NCBI GenBank assembly: GCA_016716715.1
Contig: JADJVE010000007.1
Location: 205,885-269,884, forward strand
DNA: 64,000 bases
Reading direction: 5' to 3'
Source of the DNA: Acidobacteriota bacterium
Lineage (GTDB): Bacteria; Acidobacteriota; Thermoanaerobaculia; UBA5066
The notes beneath the pieces are model-generated. The model saw nothing but the letters and a program-made list of their open reading frames with translations, ran no database searches and was not told where the DNA came from. Below are positions 54,686 to 64,000 of this stretch, one piece after another; within the stretch, counting starts at the first letter, position 1; each line of letters starts with the position of its first letter. The position numbers were made by a program, and so were the translations under genes.

Positions 54686-57526
54686 ATGAACACCCGGAAC
54701 GAAGGCGCGGTCCGCGCCAAGGGCGTCCTTCATCCCTGGCAGAAGCGGCTCTACACGATCCTGCTCGTGCCACTCGGCCTGATGGCGGCGAACTCGATCT
54801 ACCTCGTCGCCTTCACGAAGTACTCCTCGTTCTTCATGGCGATGCTGCTCATGCACCTCGTGCTGGGCCTCCTGATCGCCATCCCCTTCCTCGTCTTCGC
54901 GTTCACGCACGGCGCGCGGATGCTCGCAAACATCCGGAACCGCAACGCGAAGATCGCCGGGCTCACGATCGTCGGCCTCTCGCTGCTCTGCATCGGGACC
55001 GGGATCACGATGGCGCTGAAGGGTGCGACGCTCACGAACCGGCCGATCTACCTCGCGCACGTCTTCGCGATCCCCGTCGCGCTCGTCGCCTTCATCCTCC
55101 ACCGGCGTGCCGCGGTCCACAAACTGCATTTGAGGATGCTCGCCCAGTGGGGCGGCGCCGTGGCCGCGTTCGTCCTCGTGATGGCGGGCCTCCACAAACT
55201 GGAGAAGCCGGCGCAGCGCGTCGTGAACACGAACGGCGACGTTCAGTTCTTCCTCTCGTCCGCCGAGACGTTCGACCAGGGCCTCCTCGACGGGAAGAGG
55301 CTGTCCGCGAACGCGTACTGCCAGGAGTGCCACCCGGACTCCTTCAAGCGCTGGGAGAAGTCCGCCCACCGCTTCTCGTCGTTCAACAACCCCTTCTACC
55401 GCCGCGCCGTCGAGCTCATGGCCGACCGCGTCGGCCGCGAGAAGACGAAGTGGTGCTCCGGCTGCCACGACCCGGCCGTCCTCTTCACGGGGCAGATGGG
55501 CAAGGCCACGATGGCCACGTTCTCGTACGACCAGTTCGAAGCGCAGCAGGGTCTCACCTGCATGGCCTGCCACTCCATCACCGAGGTCAAAGACCTGCGC
55601 GGCAACGGCGGCTACGTGATCGAGGAAAGCAAGCAGTACCCGTTCGCGTTCTCCAACAACAAGGCGCTCAAGGAGGTGAACAAGCTCCTGATCCGCATGG
55701 AGCCCTCCCTCCACCGCCAGACGTTCATGAAGCCGTTCATGCGCACGCCGGAATTCTGCTCGACGTGCCACAAGGTCGGGCTCCTCCCGCCGCTGAACGA
55801 TTACCACTGGATGCGCGGTCAGAACCACTACGACAGCTGGTACGACTCGGGCGTTTCGGGCAACGCGGTGCGGTCGTTCTACGACCCGCCGAAGACGAAG
55901 GCCTGCCGCGATTGCCACCTGCCGCTGATGCCGTCCAACGAGTTCGGCAACCAGGCCGGGATGCTCCACGACCACCTCTTCCCCGCGGCCAACACGGCAT
56001 TGCCGGCGATTCGCGGGGAAAAAGAAACGATAGAAGACATTCGTAAGAAGGTACTGGCTGGATCCCTCTCAATCGATGTCTTCGCGTTGAAGCGCGGTAG
56101 CGAGGTGCTGCCGATCGGCCCTGCGCTGCCGGCGGTGAGGCCCGGCGAGACCGTCGACGTCGAGGTCGTCGTGCGCACGCGGACGCTCGGGCACCCCTAC
56201 ACGAACGGCACGTCCGACAGCAACGAGACGTGGGTCGAGTTCAAGGCCGACAACGGCGCGCGCTCCGTGATGGCCTCGGGCACGCTCGACGCGAACGGAC
56301 GCCTCGACCCCGCGGCCGACAAGATCGCGCAGCTCGCGATCGCGCACGACGGCTCCTTCATGGACCGCCGCCAGCCGCAGGACATCCACGTCCCGCTCTA
56401 CAACAACTTCATCCCGCCGGGCGCGGCGCGCACGGTCCACTACCGCTTCACGGTGCCGAAGGACGCGGCGGGCTCGATCACGCTCGCGGCGGCCCTCAAC
56501 TACCGGAAGTTCTCGCGCGATTACTCCATCTTCGTCGGCGGACCGGATGCCCCGACACTGCCCGTGACGCGAATCTCTGCGGATTCAGTCGTACTGCCCG
56601 TCGAAGGAAGCCTCCGCGGCGCCGCGACCGGCTCCGCCGCTCCGGTCGCCGGCGCAGCACCCTCAACTACTCGCGGAAATCCGGATTTCCCCGATCGGCA
56701 GTGGATCCGCTGGAACGACTACGGGATCGGCCTCCTCCTGCAGGGAGACCTCAGGGGAGCCTCGGCCGCGTTCAAGAAGGTCGCGGAGCTCGCCCCGGAC
56801 AAGCCGGACGGCCCGCTGAACCTCGCGCGCTGCAAGGTGCAGGAGGGCGATCTCCCCGCGGCGAAGGCCGCGCTCGCCGACGCCGAGAAGCGCCGTCCGG
56901 GCTGGGGCAAGACGCAGTACTTCCGCTCGCTCGTTTCCAAGGAGGAGGGCCGCCTCGACGACGCGCTCGCCGACCTCGAACGCGTCCTCGCGAAGTTCCC
57001 GAAGGACCGCGTCGTCCTGAACCAGAAGGCCCGCGTCCTCTACCTCGCGGGCAAGTACGCGGAGGCGCTCCCGCCGATCGACGCCGTCCTCGCGATCGAC
57101 GGCGAGGACCTCGCCGCGCATTACAACGCGATGCTCTGCCTCAAGGCGCTCGGGCGCTCGGAGGAGGCCGCCGCCGAGGAGAAGTGGTACCGGTTCTTCA
57201 AGGACGACGAGTCCGCCCGCGCGCTCCTCGCGGAGTACCGCATCGCGCACCCGCTCGAGAACCGCGAGTCGCTGCCGGTCCACGTCCACGACGACGCGCA
57301 GCCCTCGCAGGCCGTCCCGCCCGCGTGGCTTGCAGAGATCGGCCCGAAGGGCTACGAGTACAAGGGCTACGCGCCGAAGGGCGAAATGGTCCTGAAGGAC
57401 GACCGCCCGCAGGGCGCGCCGCGCCCGTTCGCGCGGCCCGAGCCCCCGTCGAAACAGGCGGGGGAACGGAAGGGACCCGGCGTTCCGGTTGCGGCCGCCG
57501 TCGTCCCGGTCGTCTCGTCGCACTGA
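54686..57526 (+). CDS. Membrane-anchored five-heme cytochrome c fused to TPR repeats
   Basis: 946 residues in three parts. First, an N-terminal membrane domain of about four to five helices (roughly 15-175). Second, an exported cytochrome with five CXXCH sites at about 212 (CQECH), 257 (CSGCH), 292 (CMACH), 358 (CSTCH) and 407 (CRDCH), in the style of cytochrome c554/NrfA-related multiheme proteins. Third, a beta-rich segment and a TPR array (about 680-850). The C-terminus is Pro/Ala-rich. Likely passes electrons between membrane carriers and a periplasmic partner held by the TPRs. The patch 56,020-56,090 (EKETIEDIRKKVLAGSLS) has AT-rich codons unlike the rest. Confidence 0.88.
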   Translation: MNTRNEGAVRAKGVLHPWQKRLYTILLVPLGLMAANSIYLVAFTKYSSFFMAMLLMHLVLGLLIAIPFLVFAFTHGARMLANIRNRNAKIAGLTIVGLSLLCIGTGITMALKGATLTNRPIYLAHVFAIPVALVAFILHRRAAVHKLHLRMLAQWGGAVAAFVLVMAGLHKLEKPAQRVVNTNGDVQFFLSSAETFDQGLLDGKRLSANAYCQECHPDSFKRWEKSAHRFSSFNNPFYRRAVELMADRVGREKTKWCSGCHDPAVLFTGQMGKATMATFSYDQFEAQQGLTCMACHSITEVKDLRGNGGYVIEESKQYPFAFSNNKALKEVNKLLIRMEPSLHRQTFMKPFMRTPEFCSTCHKVGLLPPLNDYHWMRGQNHYDSWYDSGVSGNAVRSFYDPPKTKACRDCHLPLMPSNEFGNQAGMLHDHLFPAANTALPAIRGEKETIEDIRKKVLAGSLSIDVFALKRGSEVLPIGPALPAVRPGETVDVEVVVRTRTLGHPYTNGTSDSNETWVEFKADNGARSVMASGTLDANGRLDPAADKIAQLAIAHDGSFMDRRQPQDIHVPLYNNFIPPGAARTVHYRFTVPKDAAGSITLAAALNYRKFSRDYSIFVGGPDAPTLPVTRISADSVVLPVEGSLRGAATGSAAPVAGAAPSTTRGNPDFPDRQWIRWNDYGIGLLLQGDLRGASAAFKKVAELAPDKPDGPLNLARCKVQEGDLPAAKAALADAEKRRPGWGKTQYFRSLVSKEEGRLDDALADLERVLAKFPKDRVVLNQKARVLYLAGKYAEALPPIDAVLAIDGEDLAAHYNAMLCLKALGRSEEAAAEEKWYRFFKDDESARALLAEYRIAHPLENRESLPVHVHDDAQPSQAVPPAWLAEIGPKGYEYKGYAPKGEMVLKDDRPQGAPRPFARPEPPSKQAGERKGPGVPVAAAVVPVVSSH

Positions 57527-57532
57527 TATCGT
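57527..57532 (+). promoter_or_regulatory. Leaderless-type -10 box (TATCGT)
   Basis: TATCGT, six bases, then ATG at 57539. It overlaps the stop region of the cytochrome gene. Confidence 0.4.
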
Positions 57533-57538
57533 TCGTCG

Positions 57539-58165
57539 ATGAAGAAGCGGTTTCTCCTCGTGCTCCTGTGCGTGGTGTTCGCCGGCCCGGCCCGTCCCCA
57601 GGGAGACGTGGCCGCCATGGACAAGTGGCTGAAGCCGAAGACGATCTTCTACCACGTGGAGGGCGCGTACGCGGGTAAGGCGCTCGTCTCCGTCCCGAAC
57701 GGGGGCGCATGGGCCGACGTGACCGACCGCGTCGCGATCGACCTCGAGTGGAACCTCCGGAACGGAACGCTCGCGCACGTCCTCAAGATCGAAAACTTTC
57801 CGACGAAGATTGCGAACCTGCGCCAGGGCGAGCCGAAGTGCGCTCCCCCGGTCCTGCGCGGCGAGTACGAGCACGGGACGGTCCTCGAGATCGCCACGGG
57901 ACCGACGGGTCAGCCCGAGATGAAGGTCGAGACGACGATCCCCGACGTCGACGTCCCGCAGTTCTGCACGGGGAAGCCCAAGCGCTGGAAGGGGAAGAAG
58001 AGCGTCCAGCCCGAGGAACTTCTCGTGCTTTCCCCGGTCCTCCTCACGATGCCTCTCGGCGATTCGAAGGACGTGAAGATCTCGAGCGACAGGAAGTCCA
58101 TCGTCGCGACGAAGAACGGCTGGACCTGGACGTACACCCCGAGCGTGACGAAGCCGGCGGCCTGA
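57539..58165 (+). CDS. Secreted protein of unknown function
   Basis: 208 residues with a clear signal peptide (RFLLVLLCVVFAGPARPQ). The mature part is predicted mostly beta (YHVEGAYAGKALVSVPNG, RVAIDLEWNLRNGTLAHVLK) with two Cys (KCAPP and FCTGKP), which could form a disulfide. A C-terminal TKNGWTWTYTPS follows. It lies 12 bases after the multiheme cytochrome gene and 19 before the MBL-fold gene, so a link to either is possible but unproven. No family recognised. Confidence 0.7.
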   Translation: MKKRFLLVLLCVVFAGPARPQGDVAAMDKWLKPKTIFYHVEGAYAGKALVSVPNGGAWADVTDRVAIDLEWNLRNGTLAHVLKIENFPTKIANLRQGEPKCAPPVLRGEYEHGTVLEIATGPTGQPEMKVETTIPDVDVPQFCTGKPKRWKGKKSVQPEELLVLSPVLLTMPLGDSKDVKISSDRKSIVATKNGWTWTYTPSVTKPAA

Positions 58166-58184
58166 GGGCGACAATACCTACGCC

Positions 58185-59075
58185 ATGCAGATCCACACGC
58201 TCGATCTCGAGTTCTTCCGCGGCGAGACGATTGCCGCGTACCTCGTCGAATCCGGCGGCCATCTCGCGCTCGTCGAGACCGGCCCCGACTCCACCTGGCC
58301 GCACCTCGTCGCGGCGCTCGCGAAGCATGGCGCGAGGCCGGAGGACGTCAAGGACGTGCTCGTCACGCACATCCACCTCGATCACGCGGGCGCCGCATGG
58401 CGGCTCGCGCGGGCCGGCGCGAACGTGTGGGTGCACCCCCGCGGCGCGCCTCACATGGCCGACCCCTCGAAGCTCCTCGCGTCCGCGAGGCGGATCTACA
58501 AGGAACAGATGGATACGCTCTGGGGCACGCTGGAGCCGATTCCGGCCGACCGGCTGAAGGTCACGTCGGACGGCCTCGACATCCCGGTCGGCGGCGCCCG
58601 GATCCGCGTCCTCGAGACGCCCGGCCACGCGATCCACCACAACGCGTACCTCCTCGACGGCAACGTCTTCACGGGCGACGTCGGCGGCGTCGCGATCGGC
58701 GACGGCCCGAACCTGCCCCCGACTCCCCCGCCGGACATCGACCTTCCTACGTGGGCGCGCTCCATCGAGCGCATCAAGGCCGCGCGGCCGGACGCGTTCT
58801 ATCCGACGCACTTCGGGCGCCACGGCGACGTCGCGCGCCGCCTTGACGAGATGTTCGACGAGCTCGAGGCTTGGGCCGCGTTCATTCGCGCGCGCCTCGA
58901 CGAGGGCAAGGAAGAACCCGCGATCGTGCCGGAGTTCGAGGCGTGGCTCACGGAACGCCTGCTCGCGAAAGGCGTCGGCGCCGACGGCCTCGAGGCCTAC
59001 AAGACCGCCCTCCCCTTCGCCATGAACGTCACCGGCCTCGTGCGGTACTGGAAGACGGCGGGCGCCGCGGCGTAA
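58185..59075 (+). CDS. Metallo-beta-lactamase-fold hydrolase
   Basis: 296-residue cytoplasmic MBL-fold protein. The dinuclear metal site is complete: HIHLDH at 62-67, TPGHAIHH near 146, FTGDVGG with the bridging Asp, and PTHFGRHGD. A C-terminal helical extension (about 215-296) follows. Substrate class is not clear; relatives include glyoxalase II-like, lactonase and flavodiiron-like hydrolases. The chain has no rhodanese or flavodoxin partner domain. It follows the secreted unknown closely. Confidence 0.9.
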   Translation: MQIHTLDLEFFRGETIAAYLVESGGHLALVETGPDSTWPHLVAALAKHGARPEDVKDVLVTHIHLDHAGAAWRLARAGANVWVHPRGAPHMADPSKLLASARRIYKEQMDTLWGTLEPIPADRLKVTSDGLDIPVGGARIRVLETPGHAIHHNAYLLDGNVFTGDVGGVAIGDGPNLPPTPPPDIDLPTWARSIERIKAARPDAFYPTHFGRHGDVARRLDEMFDELEAWAAFIRARLDEGKEEPAIVPEFEAWLTERLLAKGVGADGLEAYKTALPFAMNVTGLVRYWKTAGAAA

Positions 59076-59099
59076 CGGCCCCCGAGCCCCGAGGCCGTT
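59074..59099 (+). terminator. Hairpin at the end of the MBL gene
   Basis: AACGGCC (59074-59080) and GGCCGTT (59093-59099) form a perfect 7-base stem overlapping the TAA stop. No T-run follows, so Rho-independent termination is doubtful. Confidence 0.3.
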
Positions 59100-59154
59100 C
59101 AGATGACGGCGTCGTAGCAGACCCGGTTCGCCTTCGGCTGACGTTTCCGGCCGT

Positions 59155-59550
59155 TCACAGCAGGTGGTACACGAACACGCAAAAAGGGACGAACCGCTCG
59201 ACCTCGGCCTTCGGGACCTGCGGGTAACGCCGGATCATCTCCCTCGTCAGGCCCGGCACGTCGAAATCGAACAATTCCACGTATCTGCCGTGCGGCCCGT
59301 CAAAGAACCGGGACTTCTCACCCTTGGAGATTTCCCGCCGCAGGACGTCCTTGAGCCGCCGCAGGACGGCAATGCGCCTGGCGTCGTAAGCCCCCAGCTT
59401 CTTCCTCTTCAGCCGCGCGCGGATCTTCGCCTCGACCTTCGCCCGATCGGAAGATGAGAACTCGTAGACAAGGACGCCGAGCGCCTCGCTCTCCCACGTC
59501 GCGGGAACCTTGCGTTTCCCCGTCACGGGCCTCCTCGGAAGACGCGCCAT
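59155..59550 (-). CDS. Small basic protein of unknown function
   Basis: About 131 residues, start taken at the second Met (MARLPRRP) behind GAGGGGG; an ATG at 59559 is also possible. Very basic N-terminus and middle (KVEAKIRARLKRKKLGAYDA), then RFFDGPHGRYVELFDFDVPG and an aromatic C-terminus (FVPFCVFVYHLL). Base use is less GC-biased at third positions than in neighbours, suggesting recent acquisition. It follows the cupin gene by about 20 bases on the same strand. No family recognised. Confidence 0.5.
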   Translation of the reverse strand: MARLPRRPVTGKRKVPATWESEALGVLVYEFSSSDRAKVEAKIRARLKRKKLGAYDARRIAVLRRLKDVLRREISKGEKSRFFDGPHGRYVELFDFDVPGLTREMIRRYPQVPKAEVERFVPFCVFVYHLL

Positions 59551-59573
59551 CCCCCTCATCCCGGGAACTTCCC

Positions 59574-59987
59574 CTACTTGTCAGCGTAGCGCCAGGGCTC
59601 GCCCTTCGTGTGGACGCGAAAGACCACGATCTTCGCGCCCTTCGCGCCGGCGACCGCCACATGCCATTTCTTGAACGGCACGTGCCCGACAGTGCCGGGC
59701 GTGCCGATGATCGACGGCGCCCCGTCGATCTTGATCTCGACTTCGCCCTCGAGGTAGTAGTGAAACTCCTCTCCGGGATGCCAGTGCCGCTCCAGAGACG
59801 TGTTGGGCGGGATCTGCACGAGGTCGATGAGTACCTCCCGGCCGGGCGTGAAGTCCTCGGCGAGTGGCATCTGCATCAGGTTCTTGACGTTCGATTTCGC
59901 CGCCGGGCTCGATGCCCCGAGCGTCGAGCCCACGACCAGGCCAACGCCGAAAAGGGTGATCGGAATGACGCCTCTCGAGATCTTCAT
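59574..59987 (-). CDS. Exported cupin-domain protein
   Basis: 137 residues. A GGGAGG ribosome site precedes the ATG. The N-terminus is a signal or anchor (ISRGVIPITLFGVGLVVGST). The cupin motif is ERHWHPGEEFHYYLEGE (two His and Glu) with the second motif GHVPFKKWHVAVAG, so one metal site is likely. Small exported cupins of this type have varied roles, and the substrate cannot be told. Confidence 0.85.
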   Translation of the reverse strand: MKISRGVIPITLFGVGLVVGSTLGASSPAAKSNVKNLMQMPLAEDFTPGREVLIDLVQIPPNTSLERHWHPGEEFHYYLEGEVEIKIDGAPSIIGTPGTVGHVPFKKWHVAVAGAKGAKIVVFRVHTKGEPWRYADK

Positions 59988-60022
59988 GCATCCCTCCCTT
60001 AGTCGCGCGGGCGCCTGGCCCG

Positions 60023-62722
<2,700 letters not shown>

Positions 62723-62728
62723 GACTCG

Positions 62729-62734
62729 ACTTTA
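62729..62734 (-). promoter_or_regulatory. Leaderless-type -10 box (TAAAGT) for the M1 gene
   Basis: TAAAGT, six bases (CGAGTC), then ATG at 62722 on the minus strand. Confidence 0.6.
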
Positions 62735-62762
62735 CGATGAAAACGGGTCCTCCTCGCGGGAG

Positions 62763-62768
62763 TAACAT
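62763..62768 (+). promoter_or_regulatory. -10 box (TAACAT) for the FG-GAP lipoprotein
   Basis: TAACAT, nine bases before the ATG at 62778. Confidence 0.45.
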
Positions 62769-62777
62769 TTCTGTCCC

Positions 62778-64000
62778 ATGACCATTCAAAGAAATCCCCT
62801 CTTTCTCGGCGTCCTCTGTCTTCTCGCCGCCGGCTGCGCCAAGACGCCGCCGAAACCCGTCTCCCCCACCCCGGCCCCCGAGCCGACGAAGGTCGCCTCG
62901 TCGATCCGGTTCGAGGACGTCACGAAGGCTTCGGGCGTTTCGTTCGTCCACGTGAACGGGGCCGCCGGCAAGAAGTGGATGCCCGAGACGATGGGCTCCG
63001 GGGTTGCGGCCTTCGACGCCGACGGCGACGGCCGCGTGGACCTCCTCTTCGTGAACGGAAGGTGGTGGCCCGGCGACCCGAGGTCCGCGCAGCAGCCGAC
63101 GCTCTCATTCTGGAGGAACGTCACCGAGCCGGGCGGGGCGCTCCGCTTCGAGGACCGCACGAAGGAAGCAGGCCTCGCCGTCTCGATCTACGGCATGGGC
63201 GTCGCGGTCGGCGACGTCAACGACGACGGCGCGCCCGACCTCGTGATCACCGGCCTCGACGACAACCGCCTGCTCCTCAACGACGGCAGGGGACGATTCA
63301 AGGACGCCACGAAGGGCTCGGGCCTCGTCGGGTCGGGCTGGGGCACGTCGGCCGCATTCGCGGACTTCGACGGCGACGGCGTCCTCGACCTCTTCGTCGG
63401 GCAGTACGTGAACTGGACGCCGAAGACGGACATGCATTGCTCGCTCGACGGGAAGACGAAGTCCTACTGCACGCCGGAGCGCTACAACGGCGTCTCGTCC
63501 CGCCTCTACAAGGGCCTCGGCGGCGGGACGTTTCGCGAGATCACGAAGGAAGCCGGACTCGTGAACCCGCTCGGCAAGGCGCTCGGGATCGCGGTGAGGG
63601 ACTTCGACGGTGACGGCCGCCCCGACCTCGTCGTCGCGAACGACACCTCGCCGAACAACCTCTGCCGGAACGTGGAGACGGTGAACGGCATCCCGAGATT
63701 CAAGGACATGGCGATCGAGGCGGGGGTCGCCGTCGGCGAGGACGGCCGCGCGCGCGGCGCGATGGGAGTCGCGTTCGGCGACACGAAGAACGACGGCGGC
63801 GTGACGCTCGTCGTCGGCAACTTCTCGAACGAGATGTGGTCCGTGTGGAGCGCCGGCCCGAAGGGCGACTTCTTCGTGGACGAGTCCGTCCAGAGCGGCA
63901 TCGGCCGCACGTCGCTCCTGCCCCTCACGTTCGGCGTCGCGTTCGCGGACTTCGACCTCGACGGCGTCCTCGATCTCGTCGGTGTGAACGGGCACGGGAG
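62778..64000 (+). CDS. FG-GAP/VCBS-repeat lipoprotein, cut by the window end
   Basis: Starts at ATG 62778 and is still open at 64000, giving at least 407 residues. The lipoprotein signal ends LLAAGC. Then a Pro-rich linker and repeated FG-GAP-like blades with calcium loops of DxDxDG type: FDADGDGRVDLLFVNG, DVNDDGAPDLVITG, DFDGDGVLDLFVGQY, DFDGDGRPDLVVAND, DFDLDGVLDLVGVNG. Such proteins form integrin-like beta-propellers on the cell surface; many end in an ASPIC/UnbV domain, which would lie beyond the window. Ligand unknown. Confidence 0.88.
   Translation, partial: MTIQRNPLFLGVLCLLAAGCAKTPPKPVSPTPAPEPTKVASSIRFEDVTKASGVSFVHVNGAAGKKWMPETMGSGVAAFDADGDGRVDLLFVNGRWWPGDPRSAQQPTLSFWRNVTEPGGALRFEDRTKEAGLAVSIYGMGVAVGDVNDDGAPDLVITGLDDNRLLLNDGRGRFKDATKGSGLVGSGWGTSAAFADFDGDGVLDLFVGQYVNWTPKTDMHCSLDGKTKSYCTPERYNGVSSRLYKGLGGGTFREITKEAGLVNPLGKALGIAVRDFDGDGRPDLVVANDTSPNNLCRNVETVNGIPRFKDMAIEAGVAVGEDGRARGAMGVAFGDTKNDGGVTLVVGNFSNEMWSVWSAGPKGDFFVDESVQSGIGRTSLLPLTFGVAFADFDLDGVLDLVGVNGHG
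62785..62796 (-). repeat. AT-rich recurrent motif, partial copy
   Basis: Minus-strand GATTTCTTTGAA at the start of the FG-GAP gene (IQRNP). Confidence 0.5.

Noticed and set aside
59074..59099. A strong Rho-independent terminator after the MBL gene
   Set aside because: The 7-base stem is perfect but has a 12-base loop and no T-run. It is listed only as a low-confidence hairpin.

Overview
The window is visibly GC-rich bacterial chromosome with strong G/C third-codon bias. It is packed with genes, many joined by 4-base ATGA or GTGA overlaps. Two Pkn/PknB-type kinases (one joined to PEGA repeats, one to a TolB-like propeller), several large secreted metallopeptidases, a TPR/cytochrome fusion and a SUF-only Fe-S pathway suggest an Acidobacteriota chromosome (Thermoanaerobaculia/Holophagae-like). 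That placement is an inference from gene content; Myxococcota is an alternative. I saw no tRNA, rRNA, CRISPR array, insertion sequence or prophage.

Layout. 0-3 kb: an active/inactive pair of secreted M16 peptidases. 3-6.3 kb (minus): a short-chain acyl-CoA operon (thiolase, 3-hydroxyacyl-CoA dehydrogenase, DinB-like protein, enoyl-CoA hydratase). 6.4-14.3 kb: serine hydrolase, lipoprotein, kinase-PEGA, TPR protein, and a kinase-TolB gene split by one frameshift. 14.3-17.6 kb (minus): lnt, prfB (with its programmed +1 frameshift) and a Nudix hydrolase. 17.7-18.6 kb: a decayed coiled-coil gene. 18.6-22.2 kb (minus): NfeD, SPFH, SPOR protein and lipA. 22.2-26.5 kb: a likely ceramide/sphingolipid set (CerR-like, Spt-like, bCerS-like) with a converging PAP2 membrane enzyme. 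26.6-34.1 kb: gluzincin peptidase, membrane protein, homoserine dehydrogenase, S10 peptidase, TauE/SafE transporter and a secreted unknown. 34.2-37.5 kb: a two-module M16 peptidase whose 3' end runs into a damaged MazF-like remnant. 37.6-39.5 kb: radical SAM plus Memo of the AmmeMemoRadiSam group. 39.5-45.6 kb: an Rrf2 regulator and complete sufBCDSUT operon with an operator over its promoter. 45.6-47.1 kb: a frameshifted sodium:solute symporter. 47.1-54.7 kb: addBA plus two unknown genes. 54.7-59.1 kb: a five-heme cytochrome c/TPR fusion, a secreted unknown and an MBL-fold hydrolase. 59.1-64 kb: a small unknown protein, a cupin, a secreted M1 aminopeptidase, and an FG-GAP repeat lipoprotein cut by the window end.

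Two patterns cross the whole window. First, an AT-rich motif near GAAGATTTCTTTGAAAGTGA recurs on both strands, in several reading frames and once between genes, including an exact 24-bp copy in two unrelated genes. Second, many genes have a TAnnnT -10 box ending only 6-8 bases before the start codon, which predicts leaderless mRNAs. Several genes carry single-base frameshifts; at least some are probably assembly indels.
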